NCBI RefSeq assembly: GCF_000320365.1
Contig: NZ_ANIN01000001.1
Location: 620,001 to 684,000, forward strand
Direction: 5' to 3'
DNA from: Moraxella macacae 0408225
GTDB taxonomy: Bacteria > Pseudomonadota > Gammaproteobacteria > Pseudomonadales > Moraxellaceae
DNA: 64,000 nucleotides
This document shows positions 27,952-37,015 of this stretch, one piece after another. A model generated the notes under the pieces. The model was given only the letters and a program-made list of their open reading frames with translations, did no database searches and was not told where the DNA came from. The translations under genes and the position numbers were made by a program. Each line of letters begins with the position of its first letter. The stretch's first letter is position 1.

Positions 27952-28980
27952 ATGAAAAAAATATTGGTTACAGGTGGTGCAGGTTATATTGGTACGCACA
28001 CACTCATTGAACTGGTTCGTGCAGGGTTTACGCCGATTGTTTATGACAATTTATCCAATTCAAGCCCAGTTGCTATTGAGCGAGTAGAAGAGATTATCGG
28101 ACAAAAATTAACCTTTATTCAAGGTGATGTTTTGGATAAAGATTTGTTAAATCAAACCTTTAGTGAGCATGATTTTTTTGCCATCATTCATTTTGCAGGG
28201 TTAAAAGCTGTGGGTGAAAGCGTTGCCAAACCGTTAAAATATTACCAAAATAATGTTGAGGGTACGCTAAATTTATTGGCAGTGGCAAAACAGCATAAGG
28301 TTAAAAATTTTGTGTTTTCATCATCAGCAACGGTTTATGGCGATCCTGAAATGTTACCGATTGTGGAAACTGCACAACGCAGTGCAACCAACCCTTACGG
28401 ACAAAGCAAACTTATGGTTGAGTATATCTTAGAGGATTTGGCAAAAGCGGATAGTGCGTTTAATATCATTGCTTTGCGTTATTTTAATCCAATTGGAGCG
28501 TATGAAACTGGCACAATTGGCGAAGATCCAAGTGATATTCCCAACAATTTAATGCCTTATATTAGCCAAGTGGCCGTGGGTAAATTGCCCCAGTTGTCGG
28601 TTTTTGGTGATGATTATGACACGGTAGATGGCACAGGGGTGCGTGATTATATTCATGTGGTTGATTTGGCAAAAGGGCATGTGGCGGCGTTGCAGTTTAT
28701 TGAAAAACAAGCCAAGGCTATTGGTTTTGAGCCGATTAATTTAGGAACGGGCTATGGAACATCGGTGTTGCAATTGGTTCATGCTTTTATCAAAACCACA
28801 GGTGTAAACGTGGCGTATGCAATTGGTGAGAGACGAGCAGGCGATATTGCGACGTGTTATGCCAGCAGCGACAAAGCCAAACAGTTATTAAATTGGACGG
28901 CAAAACGTAACATTGAACAAATGTGTGCTGATGCTTGGCGTTGGCAATCCAACAACCCACAAGGCTATCGCGGTGCATGA
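27952..28980 (+). CDS. galE: UDP-glucose/UDP-N-acetylglucosamine 4-epimerase
   Basis: Short-chain dehydrogenase that inverts C4 of UDP-hexoses (UDP-Glc/UDP-Gal and perhaps UDP-GlcNAc/UDP-GalNAc). NAD motif TGGAGYIGTH at residues 7-16, then SSSATVYGDP, the catalytic pair in YGQSK, and the C-terminal GERRAGDIATCYASSDKA. At 342 residues it is normal. In Acinetobacter capsule loci the gene in this place is gne1. Which substrates it accepts cannot be read with confidence, but UDP-GalNAc is what a chondroitin-type synthase would need. It closes the glycan locus. Confidence 0.88.
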   Translation: MKKILVTGGAGYIGTHTLIELVRAGFTPIVYDNLSNSSPVAIERVEEIIGQKLTFIQGDVLDKDLLNQTFSEHDFFAIIHFAGLKAVGESVAKPLKYYQNNVEGTLNLLAVAKQHKVKNFVFSSSATVYGDPEMLPIVETAQRSATNPYGQSKLMVEYILEDLAKADSAFNIIALRYFNPIGAYETGTIGEDPSDIPNNLMPYISQVAVGKLPQLSVFGDDYDTVDGTGVRDYIHVVDLAKGHVAALQFIEKQAKAIGFEPINLGTGYGTSVLQLVHAFIKTTGVNVAYAIGERRAGDIATCYASSDKAKQLLNWTAKRNIEQMCADAWRWQSNNPQGYRGA

Positions 28981-29587
28981 CAAAACCGTAGAGCAACATC
29001 CGTTTGCACCAATATTACCGCCGCATGCCACTGCTGTTATGATGGGGACGATGCCACCCACAGCCGATAAATGGTGCATGGCGTTTCATTATCCAAATTT
29101 TTACAATGATATGTGGCGGATTTATGGCAAGGTGTTTTTTGACAATGTGGATTATTTTCGCATTGGTGATGAAAAGCGTTTTGATGCCAACAAAATTCAG
29201 GCGTTTTTAATGCAAAAAGGCATCGGTGAATTGCCAACGGTAACCTGCGTTATCCGAGAAAAAGGCAATGCCTCTGATGCTCATTTGACGGTGATTGATC
29301 GGGTGGATTTGGCAAGTGCATTGGTAAAATTACCCAAGGTCAAGTGGCTGTTTACCATAGGGGGCAAGGCAACCGATGTACTCATAGATGTGATAAACGA
29401 ACATTTATCACAAAATCAACAAAAACCAGTAAAATCACCCAAAACCAATCAAATGCTAACGCTGGAAATATTTGGACGAAACCTTACGGTTTATCGCTTG
29501 CCATCAAGCTCGCGGGCGTACCCTATGAGTTTTGATAAAAAAGTAGAAGCCTACCGCCGATTTTTTAAACTTGCAGAGTTGATCTAA
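28973..29587 (+). CDS. Uracil-DNA glycosylase superfamily protein
   Basis: About 204 residues. The start region HPFAPILPPHATAVMMGTMPPTADKWCM and FHYPNFYNDMWRIYGKVFF match a subfamily annotated as uracil-DNA glycosylase-like, with the MGTxPP segment replacing the usual GQDPYH. A base-excision role is likely by family but the substrate is unknown. I start at GTG 28973, overlapping the galE stop by 8 bp; an ATG at 29038 would remove the conserved start of the fold. Confidence 0.7.
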   Translation: MHDKTVEQHPFAPILPPHATAVMMGTMPPTADKWCMAFHYPNFYNDMWRIYGKVFFDNVDYFRIGDEKRFDANKIQAFLMQKGIGELPTVTCVIREKGNASDAHLTVIDRVDLASALVKLPKVKWLFTIGGKATDVLIDVINEHLSQNQQKPVKSPKTNQMLTLEIFGRNLTVYRLPSSSRAYPMSFDKKVEAYRRFFKLAELI

Positions 29588-29600
29588 AAAGCCAGCAAAA

Positions 29601-30113
29601 TCAATTCTTATTTTTTGATAAAATTGCCACTTGACGGATATAAGTGTGCAAATCGTCTATGCTTTCTTGTGTCAATTCATCATCATGGATATGTTTTGCA
29701 TACGCAACCCAAACCAACAACTGTTTAATTGTATTAAACTCACTGTCAAAAAAAGTTTTGGTAAATTGCTTAAGTGTATTGTCATCTTGCAAATTTAACC
29801 GCGTTTGCCAAGCGTCAATTTTGGCTTGTTGCTCAGGGCTAAAAGTGCAGCGAAACAGATATTCTACAATGGCGTGCGGATTTTCTTCGGCGAGTAACTT
29901 ACCTAAACGTTTGATATGGCGTTTGCGGGCTTCATGACTTTTGATGTCGTTTAGTGTTAATAACTCCTCTAAAAAAAATTCATCGGCGGGTAGATTTTTT
30001 ATTTGTTTTTTGGATAAATTGGCAAGCGGCTCGGCCAATTGTTGCAAACGCTCACGAGCTTTTTTTTGTTCGGTACGGCTAACCGCCATATCCATATTGG
30101 CAAAATCTGACAT
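29601..30113 (-). CDS. darP: Ribosome-associated protein DarP (YjgA, DUF615)
   Basis: Small all-helical factor associated with 50S ribosomal subunit assembly. The 170 residues show the family pattern: EQKKARERLQQLAEPLANLSKKQIKNLP, then LLTLNDIKSHEARKRHIKRLGKLL and a C-terminal QVAIL. It is the last gene of a minus-strand run panB-panC-rapZ-darP, 87 bp after rapZ. Confidence 0.9.
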   Translation of the reverse strand: MSDFANMDMAVSRTEQKKARERLQQLAEPLANLSKKQIKNLPADEFFLEELLTLNDIKSHEARKRHIKRLGKLLAEENPHAIVEYLFRCTFSPEQQAKIDAWQTRLNLQDDNTLKQFTKTFFDSEFNTIKQLLVWVAYAKHIHDDELTQESIDDLHTYIRQVAILSKNKN

Positions 30114-30200
30114 AAGTTTCTCAATTAAGGTTATTTAAAAATATTTGTTAAAAATATTTGTGCAAAACTTCGTTAAAAAAGTTAAAAACTGGGTTAAAAA

Positions 30201-31079
30201 CTACAATTGCCACCGAGATTTTTCTCGGTGTTTGATATTAACACGCATGGCATCGGGCAGCTGATTTGACAATAATGTTGCAACAAAATCCGCCACATAC
30301 ACAGAGCGGTGTTTGCCACCAGTACAGCCAATAGCAATGGTGAGTGTGTGGCGATTGTTGTGCAAAAAAGTTGGCAGCCATTTGATTAAAAATTGTCCAA
30401 TGTCATCTGCCATGTCATTAACTTCTGGGTATTTGGCAAAAAACGCCTGTACATCGGCATCAAGTCCGGTTTGTTCACGCAGCTCCACTTGCCAATGCGG
30501 ATTGGGCAACACTCGCACATCAAACACAAAATCGGCATCAATTGGCGAGCCGTATTTAAAACCAAACGACAATAAATTAACGGTTACCACATTATCCACG
30601 CCCAAATGGTTACCGATTTGTTCTTTTAACTCGTGGATATTCAGCTGGCTTGTGTCAATTTTTATGTCGGCGTTTTTGGCGATGGGGTGCAACAGCTCAA
30701 TTTCTTGTTTGATGGCGGTGGGTAAATTGTGGGCAGCTCCCGTTGCCATCAGCGGATGCACACGGTAAGTGGCGTCAAACCGAGCGACGAGTTTATTTTC
30801 GTTGGCGGTTGTATAGATGATTTTTAAATTATCTTTACCGTATTGGGTAATGAGTTCGTTAAAAGTGTCATCAAATTTGGACAAATCCGCTTTTGGCGTA
30901 CGCACATCGATGCCTAAGGCGATTTTTTTAATATCGCTGTCTGCAAGTTTTGCCACTGCGGTTAAAACCAGCGACAAAGGTAAATTATCCAAACAATAAT
31001 AGCCAAAATCTTCTAAAATGTTTAAAACCGAAGTTTTGCCAGAGCCTGATCGCCCTGAAACGATAAGAATTTGGGTCAT
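30201..31079 (-). CDS. rapZ: RNase adapter protein / nucleotide-binding protein RapZ
   Basis: P-loop protein that in enterobacteria delivers small RNAs GlmY and GlmZ to RNase E and so controls GlmS. Walker A GRSGSGKTS is at residues 9-17, with YYCLDNLPLSL, YTTANENKLVARFDATYRVHPL and the C-terminal GCTGGKHRSVYVAD nucleotide/RNA-binding segment. 292 residues, normal. It begins 15 bp after panC, an unusual neighbour; whether the GlmY/GlmZ function applies in Moraxellaceae is unknown. Confidence 0.93.
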   Translation of the reverse strand: MTQILIVSGRSGSGKTSVLNILEDFGYYCLDNLPLSLVLTAVAKLADSDIKKIALGIDVRTPKADLSKFDDTFNELITQYGKDNLKIIYTTANENKLVARFDATYRVHPLMATGAAHNLPTAIKQEIELLHPIAKNADIKIDTSQLNIHELKEQIGNHLGVDNVVTVNLLSFGFKYGSPIDADFVFDVRVLPNPHWQVELREQTGLDADVQAFFAKYPEVNDMADDIGQFLIKWLPTFLHNNRHTLTIAIGCTGGKHRSVYVADFVATLLSNQLPDAMRVNIKHREKSRWQL

Positions 31080-31094
31080 AAATTTAATTCACTG

Positions 31095-32000
31095 TTAATT
31101 TTTTGTTGGTTTAAACTGATTTAAGTTTATTTCAATATTATCCAAAAGCCGTGCTTTTTTTCCAAGCCAAGCGGCCGCCACAATCACCAAGTTGGTATTT
31201 AAATGCCCGCTATTTAAATGCCCGCTATTTAATTCATCTAAATTTTGGGTATAAATGTCTAAATAATCCACTTTAAAACCTTGGCTATTTAACAATGCAA
31301 TGCTTTGGTTGCGATAATCATCAAGTTTTTGTAGATTCAATTCGGCATCATTGATAAGTTTGGCTTTTAATGCTTGCAAAGTTTGTTGTAACATTGGGGC
31401 GATTTTGCGTTCGGTCTCGGTCAAATAACTGTTTCTCGATGATAAAGCCAAACCGTCATCGGCTCGCACAATTTCCATGCCAATAATGTCAATACCAAAA
31501 TTTAAATCTTGATTGATTTGGCGGATAATGGCAAGCTGCTGATAATCTTTTTTACCAAACACGGCAACGTCAGGGCGTACGATGTTAAACAATTTGGTAA
31601 CCACAAGCCCCACGCCGTCAAAATGGGTGGGGCGGGATTTGGCACACAAAATTTTGGCAATGTCGCCTGCGATGACTTGGGTTTTTGGCGGATGCTCATG
31701 AAAATTTGGGTACATCTCATCAACACTGGGAGAAAATACAAAATCCGTGCCAATATGCTGTAATTTTTCACAGTCTTGGGTCAAAGTGCGCGGATACGTG
31801 TCAAAATCTTCGCCCACGCCAAATTGGGTTGGGTTGACAAAAATACTCACCACCACAATGTCGGCATGCTGTTTGGCGGTTTTGACAAGCTGTAAATGCC
31901 CATCGTGCAAATTGCCCATAGTGGGCACTAGGGCGATTTTTTGCTGGCGATGTGGTTTTAATACGTCTTGTAATTTTTGAATTGTGTGAATAATTTGCAT
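31095..32000 (-). CDS. panC: Pantothenate synthetase
   Basis: ATP-dependent joining of pantoate and beta-alanine, the last step of pantothenate synthesis. Motifs: VPTMGNLHDGHLQLV (HIGH-like), VSIFVNPTQFGVGEDFDTYPRT, FGKKDYQQLAIIRQ, and DGLALSSRNSYL. The 301 residues include a C-terminal in-frame duplication (SGHLN twice) made by an exact 15 bp tandem repeat at 31201-31230. It is 137 bp after panB and 15 bp before rapZ. Confidence 0.95.
   Translation of the reverse strand: MQIIHTIQKLQDVLKPHRQQKIALVPTMGNLHDGHLQLVKTAKQHADIVVVSIFVNPTQFGVGEDFDTYPRTLTQDCEKLQHIGTDFVFSPSVDEMYPNFHEHPPKTQVIAGDIAKILCAKSRPTHFDGVGLVVTKLFNIVRPDVAVFGKKDYQQLAIIRQINQDLNFGIDIIGMEIVRADDGLALSSRNSYLTETERKIAPMLQQTLQALKAKLINDAELNLQKLDDYRNQSIALLNSQGFKVDYLDIYTQNLDELNSGHLNSGHLNTNLVIVAAAWLGKKARLLDNIEINLNQFKPTKN
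31201..31230. repeat. Exact 15 bp tandem duplication inside panC
   Basis: AAATGCCCGCTATTT at 31201-31215 is repeated at 31216-31230 and inserts five residues (SGHLN) in frame near the PanC C-terminus. Confidence 0.95.
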
Positions 32001-32137
32001 GTTTTACCTTGGATTTTATCTTGATGTTTTTTCTTGGGAGTTTGTTTAAAATATTGGATTAAATTGTAACAGCCAAATCTAAAAGCTATTTAAAAAACCA
32101 TTTAACAGCTAAATGAAAACCGAATTAAAAACCAAAC

Positions 32138-33007
32138 TTAAAAACTATGCTCATCGCTTGGAAAAGTGCCTGTTTTTACCGCTTTATGATACGCTTTAAA
32201 TGCTCCCACGATATCACAAGTTTCGTTTGTGTCATCGGTCAAAAAATCTTTGACAAACTTAGCAGGTTTTTTGGTATAAATTCCAAGCATGTCATGCATG
32301 ACGAGCACTTGTCCATCACAATCTGCCCCCGCTCCGATGCCAATCACAGGCACAGTAAATGTTTCGCTGATGGTTTTGGCAATCTTTTTTGGCACGCATT
32401 CTAACAATAACATGCTCGCCCCAGCGTTAACTACAGATTCACAGTCTGTTAAGAGTTTATTGGCTTGCTTGTCTGTTTTGCCTTGCACTTTATAACCGCC
32501 AAACAGATTCACCGACTGCGGCGTTAAGCCTAAATGCACGCAAGTTGGAATGCCATTGTTTGCCAAAACCGAAACAATTTTACTAAGCTCGCTACCGCCT
32601 TCAATTTTAACCACATTTGCCCCTGCTTGCATGACGGTGGTGGCGGCATCAATCGCCCGCTCAAGCGTGGCAGCACTCATAAAGGGCAAATCACAGATAA
32701 TCAAGGCGTGGCGGTTACCACGTGCGACGTTTTTGGTGTGATATACCATGTCATCGACGCTGACGGGCAAGGTAGAATTTTGCCCTTGCACCACCATGCC
32801 TAAACTATCACCAACCAAAATGGTGTCAATTTCTGCCTTTTGCATGGCGTTGGCAAAACTTGCGTCATAACAAGTTAAGCAGGAAAATTTTTCGCCAGTT
32901 GCTTTGTATTTTTGCAAAGTGGATAAAGTAATGGGGTTTTTGGTTTTTGGTTTTTGTTCTTGTGTGAATTGTTTTTGCGTTAAGTGTTCGGATGCCAAAT
33001 AGCTCAT
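32138..33007 (-). CDS. panB: 3-methyl-2-oxobutanoate hydroxymethyltransferase
   Basis: First committed step of pantothenate synthesis: adds a hydroxymethyl group to 2-oxoisovalerate. The TIM-barrel motifs FSCLTCYDASFA, ILVGDSLGMVVQG, CDLPFMS, GANVVKIEGG and IGIGAGADCDGQVLVMHDMLG are all present. The 289 residues include about 25 extra N-terminal residues rich in Gln and Lys; a later start is possible, though no better site is obvious. Upstream member of panB-panC-rapZ-darP; panD lies far away at 63.4 kb. Confidence 0.95.
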   Translation of the reverse strand: MSYLASEHLTQKQFTQEQKPKTKNPITLSTLQKYKATGEKFSCLTCYDASFANAMQKAEIDTILVGDSLGMVVQGQNSTLPVSVDDMVYHTKNVARGNRHALIICDLPFMSAATLERAIDAATTVMQAGANVVKIEGGSELSKIVSVLANNGIPTCVHLGLTPQSVNLFGGYKVQGKTDKQANKLLTDCESVVNAGASMLLLECVPKKIAKTISETFTVPVIGIGAGADCDGQVLVMHDMLGIYTKKPAKFVKDFLTDDTNETCDIVGAFKAYHKAVKTGTFPSDEHSF

Positions 33008-33068
33008 ACTGCTCTCTTATATTGCTTTTCGTGAATTTTCTTAAATTTTTAATTTATCTTGTTTAAAT

Positions 33069-33941
33069 TTATAAACGGTTAATTTCATCAAAGGTTAAAC
33101 CGGTTGCTTGCATGATGGTGTCAATCGGTGTGTTTAGGGCTTTTAAATTTTTTGCAATGTCAATGGCTTGTTGTTTTTTGCCTTGTTCAACACCCTGCTT
33201 AACGCCTTGCTCCATACCAATTTCAATCCCTTCTTCTATCGCAGAGGTTACCACGCTAAAATTATCCCAGTGTGCTTTTAAACTGTCTCTATAATTCATC
33301 ATTTCTTGTTGGTTAAAATTGGCAATTTTGGCTTTGTCAAACGCTTCTTCAATCAAGCTGTTTTTAAAAATGGCTGGAATGTGCTGCAAATCTTCTAAAT
33401 TTTTGATAAAAAACAGCCATTTATCCAACTGGGTTTCTAATTCATTCTCGGTTTTATTAAAGTTTGGCATTTGTAAATAAATCAGGGTGAATTTGTCATA
33501 AAAAACCTGGTTGTTTTGGTCTTTTAGTTGCACGCTGTAGATGACTTCTGTGTCGTCTTTATTGGCATCAAACAAAAAATCTAAGATACTGACACAATAA
33601 ACCGCCTTTAATTTATAATTCCAGTCGCCTTTTTTGGCTTGTTCGGCAATGGGAAAGGTTGAGTAATACAAAGTGCGGTCTTTAAAAAACGTCTGTTTGG
33701 CCCGTTGCAATTCCACGATGAATTTTTCGCCTGTTACACTTTCGCAATAAACGTCATAAATGGTTTTGCGATCAAAATCAGTTCTGCCTATGCGTTCGCT
33801 GTTTTTGATGATTAAATCGGCAATTTGGTGTTTTTGTGGCAACAGCGAATTTAAAAAATCCATCAAAAACGGCTTGCTTGCCTCTTCACCAAACAATTTT
33901 TTAAAGCCGTAATCGGTAAATGGGTTGATAAATTTAGTCAT
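33069..33941 (-). CDS. Rpn-family (PD-(D/E)XK) recombination-promoting nuclease / putative transposase
   Basis: A 290-residue protein with the family start MTKFINPFTDYGFKKLFG, nuclease-core segments RTDFDRKTIYDVYCES and FIVELQRAKQTFFKDR, and a C-terminal tail of repeated EQG(V/K) (EIGMEQGVKQGVEQGKKQ), typical of PDDEXK_2 / Rpn proteins. Rpn proteins are DNA endonucleases thought to move by recombination; recent work links some to phage defence. No inverted repeats or target duplication were seen around it. It sits between the panB operon and the ter cluster terminator. Confidence 0.88.
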   Translation of the reverse strand: MTKFINPFTDYGFKKLFGEEASKPFLMDFLNSLLPQKHQIADLIIKNSERIGRTDFDRKTIYDVYCESVTGEKFIVELQRAKQTFFKDRTLYYSTFPIAEQAKKGDWNYKLKAVYCVSILDFLFDANKDDTEVIYSVQLKDQNNQVFYDKFTLIYLQMPNFNKTENELETQLDKWLFFIKNLEDLQHIPAIFKNSLIEEAFDKAKIANFNQQEMMNYRDSLKAHWDNFSVVTSAIEEGIEIGMEQGVKQGVEQGKKQQAIDIAKNLKALNTPIDTIMQATGLTFDEINRL

Positions 33942-34055
33942 TTTGCCTCCAAGGTTATCGCAAAACTATAACAAGGGTTGTCGGTGCGTTTTTGTGTTAT
34001 TTTAGCATATTTAACGGTTTTGTGTTGCAAGTAATTTTTTATCAAAATTTGCCAT

Positions 34056-34092
34056 AAAAAACAGACCTTTAATCAATTAAAGATCTGTTTTT
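34056..34092. terminator. Strong rho-independent terminator after the ter cluster
   Basis: The left arm (from A34056, including CAGACCTTTAA) pairs with the right arm TTAAAGATCTGTTTTT (34077-34092) with a single mismatch around a TCAA loop. A-run and T-run at both ends make it bidirectional; in the leftward direction it ends the ter transcript. Confidence 0.9.
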
Positions 34093-34134
34093 GGTAAAGT
34101 TTTTATGCAAACAAATTTTAGTAAAAATTAAGTA

Positions 34135-34737
34135 TCAAGCGTGCGGTATGATTGCTGGCATTAAATCATGAAAAGTACGCCCACTTGCAGTTTCGCCGAT
34201 CGCGTGCATTTTCCACTCGCCATTATGCCGATACACTTTTGCCAAGATTAGTGCGGTATGTTTGCCTTGTGATGATAGGTTATAACGGGCAACTTCACTG
34301 TTGTTATTGGCATTAACGATACGACAAAACGCATTGGCAACTTTTTCAAAATTCTGCCCTGTAAAACTGTTCACCGTAAACACGAGCGACTGTACATTGG
34401 CGGGGATTTTTGACAAATTGACGTTAATCACTTCATCATCACCCTCGCCTGCACCTGTGCGATTATCACCTGTGTGCTGTATGCTGCCATCTTTTGAGGT
34501 TAATTGCCCAAACCAAATCGAATCAATGGGCTGCTTGTTGCTGTCAAACATGATACACGATGCATCTAAATCAATGCTATCACCGCCACCACCGCCGCCA
34601 AACAAACCGCTTAAAAACCCGCCTGATTTGCCTGTGCTGGCCATATCCCAACCAAGCCCCATTTTGATCTGTGATAGGCTTGTACCTGCTTCTTTTTCCA
34701 AGGAAATTTTTTGACCTTTTTGTAAACTAACTGCCAT
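34135..34737 (-). CDS. TerD-family stress protein with glycine-rich insert
   Basis: A 200-residue TerD-type protein. The family signature appears as KMGLGWDM, then DLDASCIMFD, and [21 protein letters not shown], which in TerD binds calcium. Between GWD and DLDA it carries a Gly-rich insert (GGFLSGLFGGGGGGDS, about residues 38-53) absent from the TerD at 38132. TerD proteins belong to membrane-linked stress complexes associated with tellurite and phage resistance. It is the last gene of the cluster, followed by the terminator at 34056-34092. Confidence 0.88.
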   Translation of the reverse strand: MAVSLQKGQKISLEKEAGTSLSQIKMGLGWDMASTGKSGGFLSGLFGGGGGGDSIDLDASCIMFDSNKQPIDSIWFGQLTSKDGSIQHTGDNRTGAGEGDDEVINVNLSKIPANVQSLVFTVNSFTGQNFEKVANAFCRIVNANNNSEVARYNLSSQGKHTALILAKVYRHNGEWKMHAIGETASGRTFHDLMPAIIPHA

Positions 34738-34834
34738 AATAGCCTCCGTTTATTAAAAAAATGATTAAAATTTGTTGATTTTATTAAGTTTGTGCTGATA
34801 ATTTGTTGCAATATTATCACAACCAAACCATGGA

Positions 34835-35593
34835 TTATAACAAACCGCCGAGCAACCGACCGCCATTGCTGTTGGTGTTACCGCTTGAACCTGTGCCTAA
34901 CACTTTATTTAGCCAACCTTGATAATTTTCGCGGTTGCGTGAACACAATACCACTTTACCAGCACCAGAAAATTTTAACACCATGCCCTCGCCACTTGTT
35001 ACTGAATTGATGATATTGCCCAAAAAACCTTTGCTTTGACTGGTAGAAACCGATAAGCTGTATTGCAATCGGCTATCCCAACACACCACATGACCGTTGT
35101 CAATGATGACATCTTTGTTAGGAGTTACTTCAATCTCAAACAGGGAACCAAAACCTGATACGACGATTTGCCCTGTGCCACTGGTTTGCATAACCATAAA
35201 CCCGCCTGTATCTCCAAAAATTGCTCCGCCTAAGTTGCGCTGAATACTGGCTTTGATGTCCAAATTGCCACTACTGGCAACGAATGCACCATCGCTTAAA
35301 GTGTATTGTGCGTTGCCTACATCTAAAATCTGCATATCGCCATCGAGAGTAGGAGCAAGCAGACAATCGCCCTCGCCTCGCACGGCTTCAATTTTTTGTT
35401 GAAACAATGATTCGCCATTGGCAAAACGGCGCATTAAGGCTTGCATGATACCGCCTTGTAATGTGCCTTTTAATTCAAGGTTAGATTCCATCATAACCAT
35501 AGCATTGGCTTCACAATGCACGATATCGCCTTGTTTTAGGTTGCAATGCAAAAACGGTTCGTTTTCACCAAGTAGGGTAAAAGTTACGCTCAT
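34835..35593 (-). CDS. AIM24/TIGR00266-family beta-helix protein
   Basis: A 252-residue protein of the AIM24 family (function unknown; related to mitochondrial AIM24 and often found with TerD genes). It shows MVMMESNLELKGTLQGGIMQALMRRFANGESLF and GGFMVMQTSGTGQIVVSGFG, and ends in a Gly/Asn-rich tail with LLGGLL. Its place between two Ter genes supports a role in the same complex. Confidence 0.85.
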   Translation of the reverse strand: MSVTFTLLGENEPFLHCNLKQGDIVHCEANAMVMMESNLELKGTLQGGIMQALMRRFANGESLFQQKIEAVRGEGDCLLAPTLDGDMQILDVGNAQYTLSDGAFVASSGNLDIKASIQRNLGGAIFGDTGGFMVMQTSGTGQIVVSGFGSLFEIEVTPNKDVIIDNGHVVCWDSRLQYSLSVSTSQSKGFLGNIINSVTSGEGMVLKFSGAGKVVLCSRNRENYQGWLNKVLGTGSSGNTNSNGGRLLGGLL

Positions 35594-35604
35594 TTGATAC
35601 TCTC

Positions 35605-35636
35605 TGATTTAGATACTATTTGATTTAGATACTATT
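35605..35636. repeat. Exact 16 bp tandem duplication in a ter-cluster gap
   Basis: TGATTTAGATACTATT at 35605-35620 is repeated at 35621-35636, in the 64 bp between the AIM24 gene and the TerD/TerA gene. Confidence 0.93.
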
Positions 35637-35657
35637 TGTTGGTTTAGATAGTCTGAT

Positions 35658-36932
35658 TTATTTGAAAATGTCTTTAAACATACCAGTCAAGCTGCCACTG
35701 GATTTTTTATCGAGGCTATCATCAACCTCTGTTTTAAAAATCGGTTGTCCGTCCATGTAAATCGTGGGTTGTCCTTTTTCCCAAACCAACCTTGGCGTAG
35801 CTTCACTGCTTGGTTTAGAAGTTAAGCCAGAATGTTGCAATACAATGCCATTTTCATCAATAATTGCAAGGCCAATCACATAAGTATAGACATCGTCTCT
35901 TTGAGCTTGGGGTGATACTTTGGCATTAAACACACATTCAATGACTTGGTTTTCGTACTGCATTCGCATTTTAGGCTGTAATGATGCAATGGATACCACG
36001 CCATTACTCACCGCTGAATACACTGAAAACACCAAGGCTACACGACCACCAATCAGTTTGGCAATATTGGTATTGACTTCTACTTTTTCTGTGCCAGGCT
36101 CGTTCACACTTGCTTGTCTAACATCACCCAAATGATGCACAAAAGGAAAATTTGTCAAAGATCCAGATTGTTGTGGTGCGTGGACATAATGCATCTGATT
36201 TTGCCCCTCCACCAAAATCCCAACGCGCAAATCTAAATCGTCATTATCAGCACGATCATCACCATTATCCACCCAAATGGCTTCCACAATAAAACTGCTG
36301 TCTTTTTTTGAAAGGCTAATACGGTGCTGTTCATCTTTTTTGGTTAATGTAACCTTGCTCAAATTTACCGTGGATTGTGGGGCGGTTGAGGGTTTTGGTG
36401 TTGATTCTGATTCTGCGACCTCTCCACCAAAATACTCAATTAACGCAGGCAAACCGCCATTAAAACCTTGACCAACCGCACTTAACCGCCAAATGCCATC
36501 TTTTTGATAAACTTCCAACGCCATAACCGCACGTTCTTTATCAAACATGTTGCCATTTAGCAAAAAAGTAGCAATCATTTGTTGGTTTTCGTTTAGAATT
36601 TCCACGCGACTATTGCCAAGATTTGCCATGGTGTCTGTACCATCTACCGTTAAAGTTAACACCATTTTTTGAATGGTATTTGGCAATTGGTTTAAATCAA
36701 CCAAAAATTGCGAAAACGCTTGTTCTTGTTTTTGTAATTGTAACGCATTGCATGGACTTTTTGGTTGATTGTAAAAAATCATATATGCTTCATTGCTTAA
36801 CTTTTGTTGTTTGTCCAAACCAAACAATGCAACATCGGTAACAAAAGGGCTTTGCACATTAACAGAAATGAAAAATTGTTGGCTTGGTAAAATATCGGTT
36901 AATTTTACTTTTTGTCCGCGAATAATTTCCAT
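35658..36932 (-). CDS. TerD/TerA-type two-domain stress protein
   Basis: A 424-residue protein. Residues about 1-168 form a divergent TerD domain: GQKVKLTDI, VDGTDTMANLG, ALEVYQKDGIWRLSAVGQGF. A Ser/Pro/Thr linker follows (about 172-190), then a TerA-like domain with WVDNGDDRADNDDLDLRVGIL and HHLGDVRQASVNEPGTEKV. The first domain lacks the acidic HTGDNRTG...DDE calcium site of true TerD. This fits TerA-type proteins of Ter stress clusters. Function in this organism not known. Confidence 0.82.
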   Translation of the reverse strand: MEIIRGQKVKLTDILPSQQFFISVNVQSPFVTDVALFGLDKQQKLSNEAYMIFYNQPKSPCNALQLQKQEQAFSQFLVDLNQLPNTIQKMVLTLTVDGTDTMANLGNSRVEILNENQQMIATFLLNGNMFDKERAVMALEVYQKDGIWRLSAVGQGFNGGLPALIEYFGGEVAESESTPKPSTAPQSTVNLSKVTLTKKDEQHRISLSKKDSSFIVEAIWVDNGDDRADNDDLDLRVGILVEGQNQMHYVHAPQQSGSLTNFPFVHHLGDVRQASVNEPGTEKVEVNTNIAKLIGGRVALVFSVYSAVSNGVVSIASLQPKMRMQYENQVIECVFNAKVSPQAQRDDVYTYVIGLAIIDENGIVLQHSGLTSKPSSEATPRLVWEKGQPTIYMDGQPIFKTEVDDSLDKKSSGSLTGMFKDIFK

Positions 36933-37015
36933 ACGATTTCCTTTATCTGATTATTTTTTACAGTGTTTTCAAATTTTTCATTTCTACAATCGCCATCGTA
37001 GATTTATGGTAATGA

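Noticed and set aside
33069-33941. Complete insertion sequence around the Rpn gene
   Set aside because: No terminal inverted repeats or target-site duplication seen at either side.
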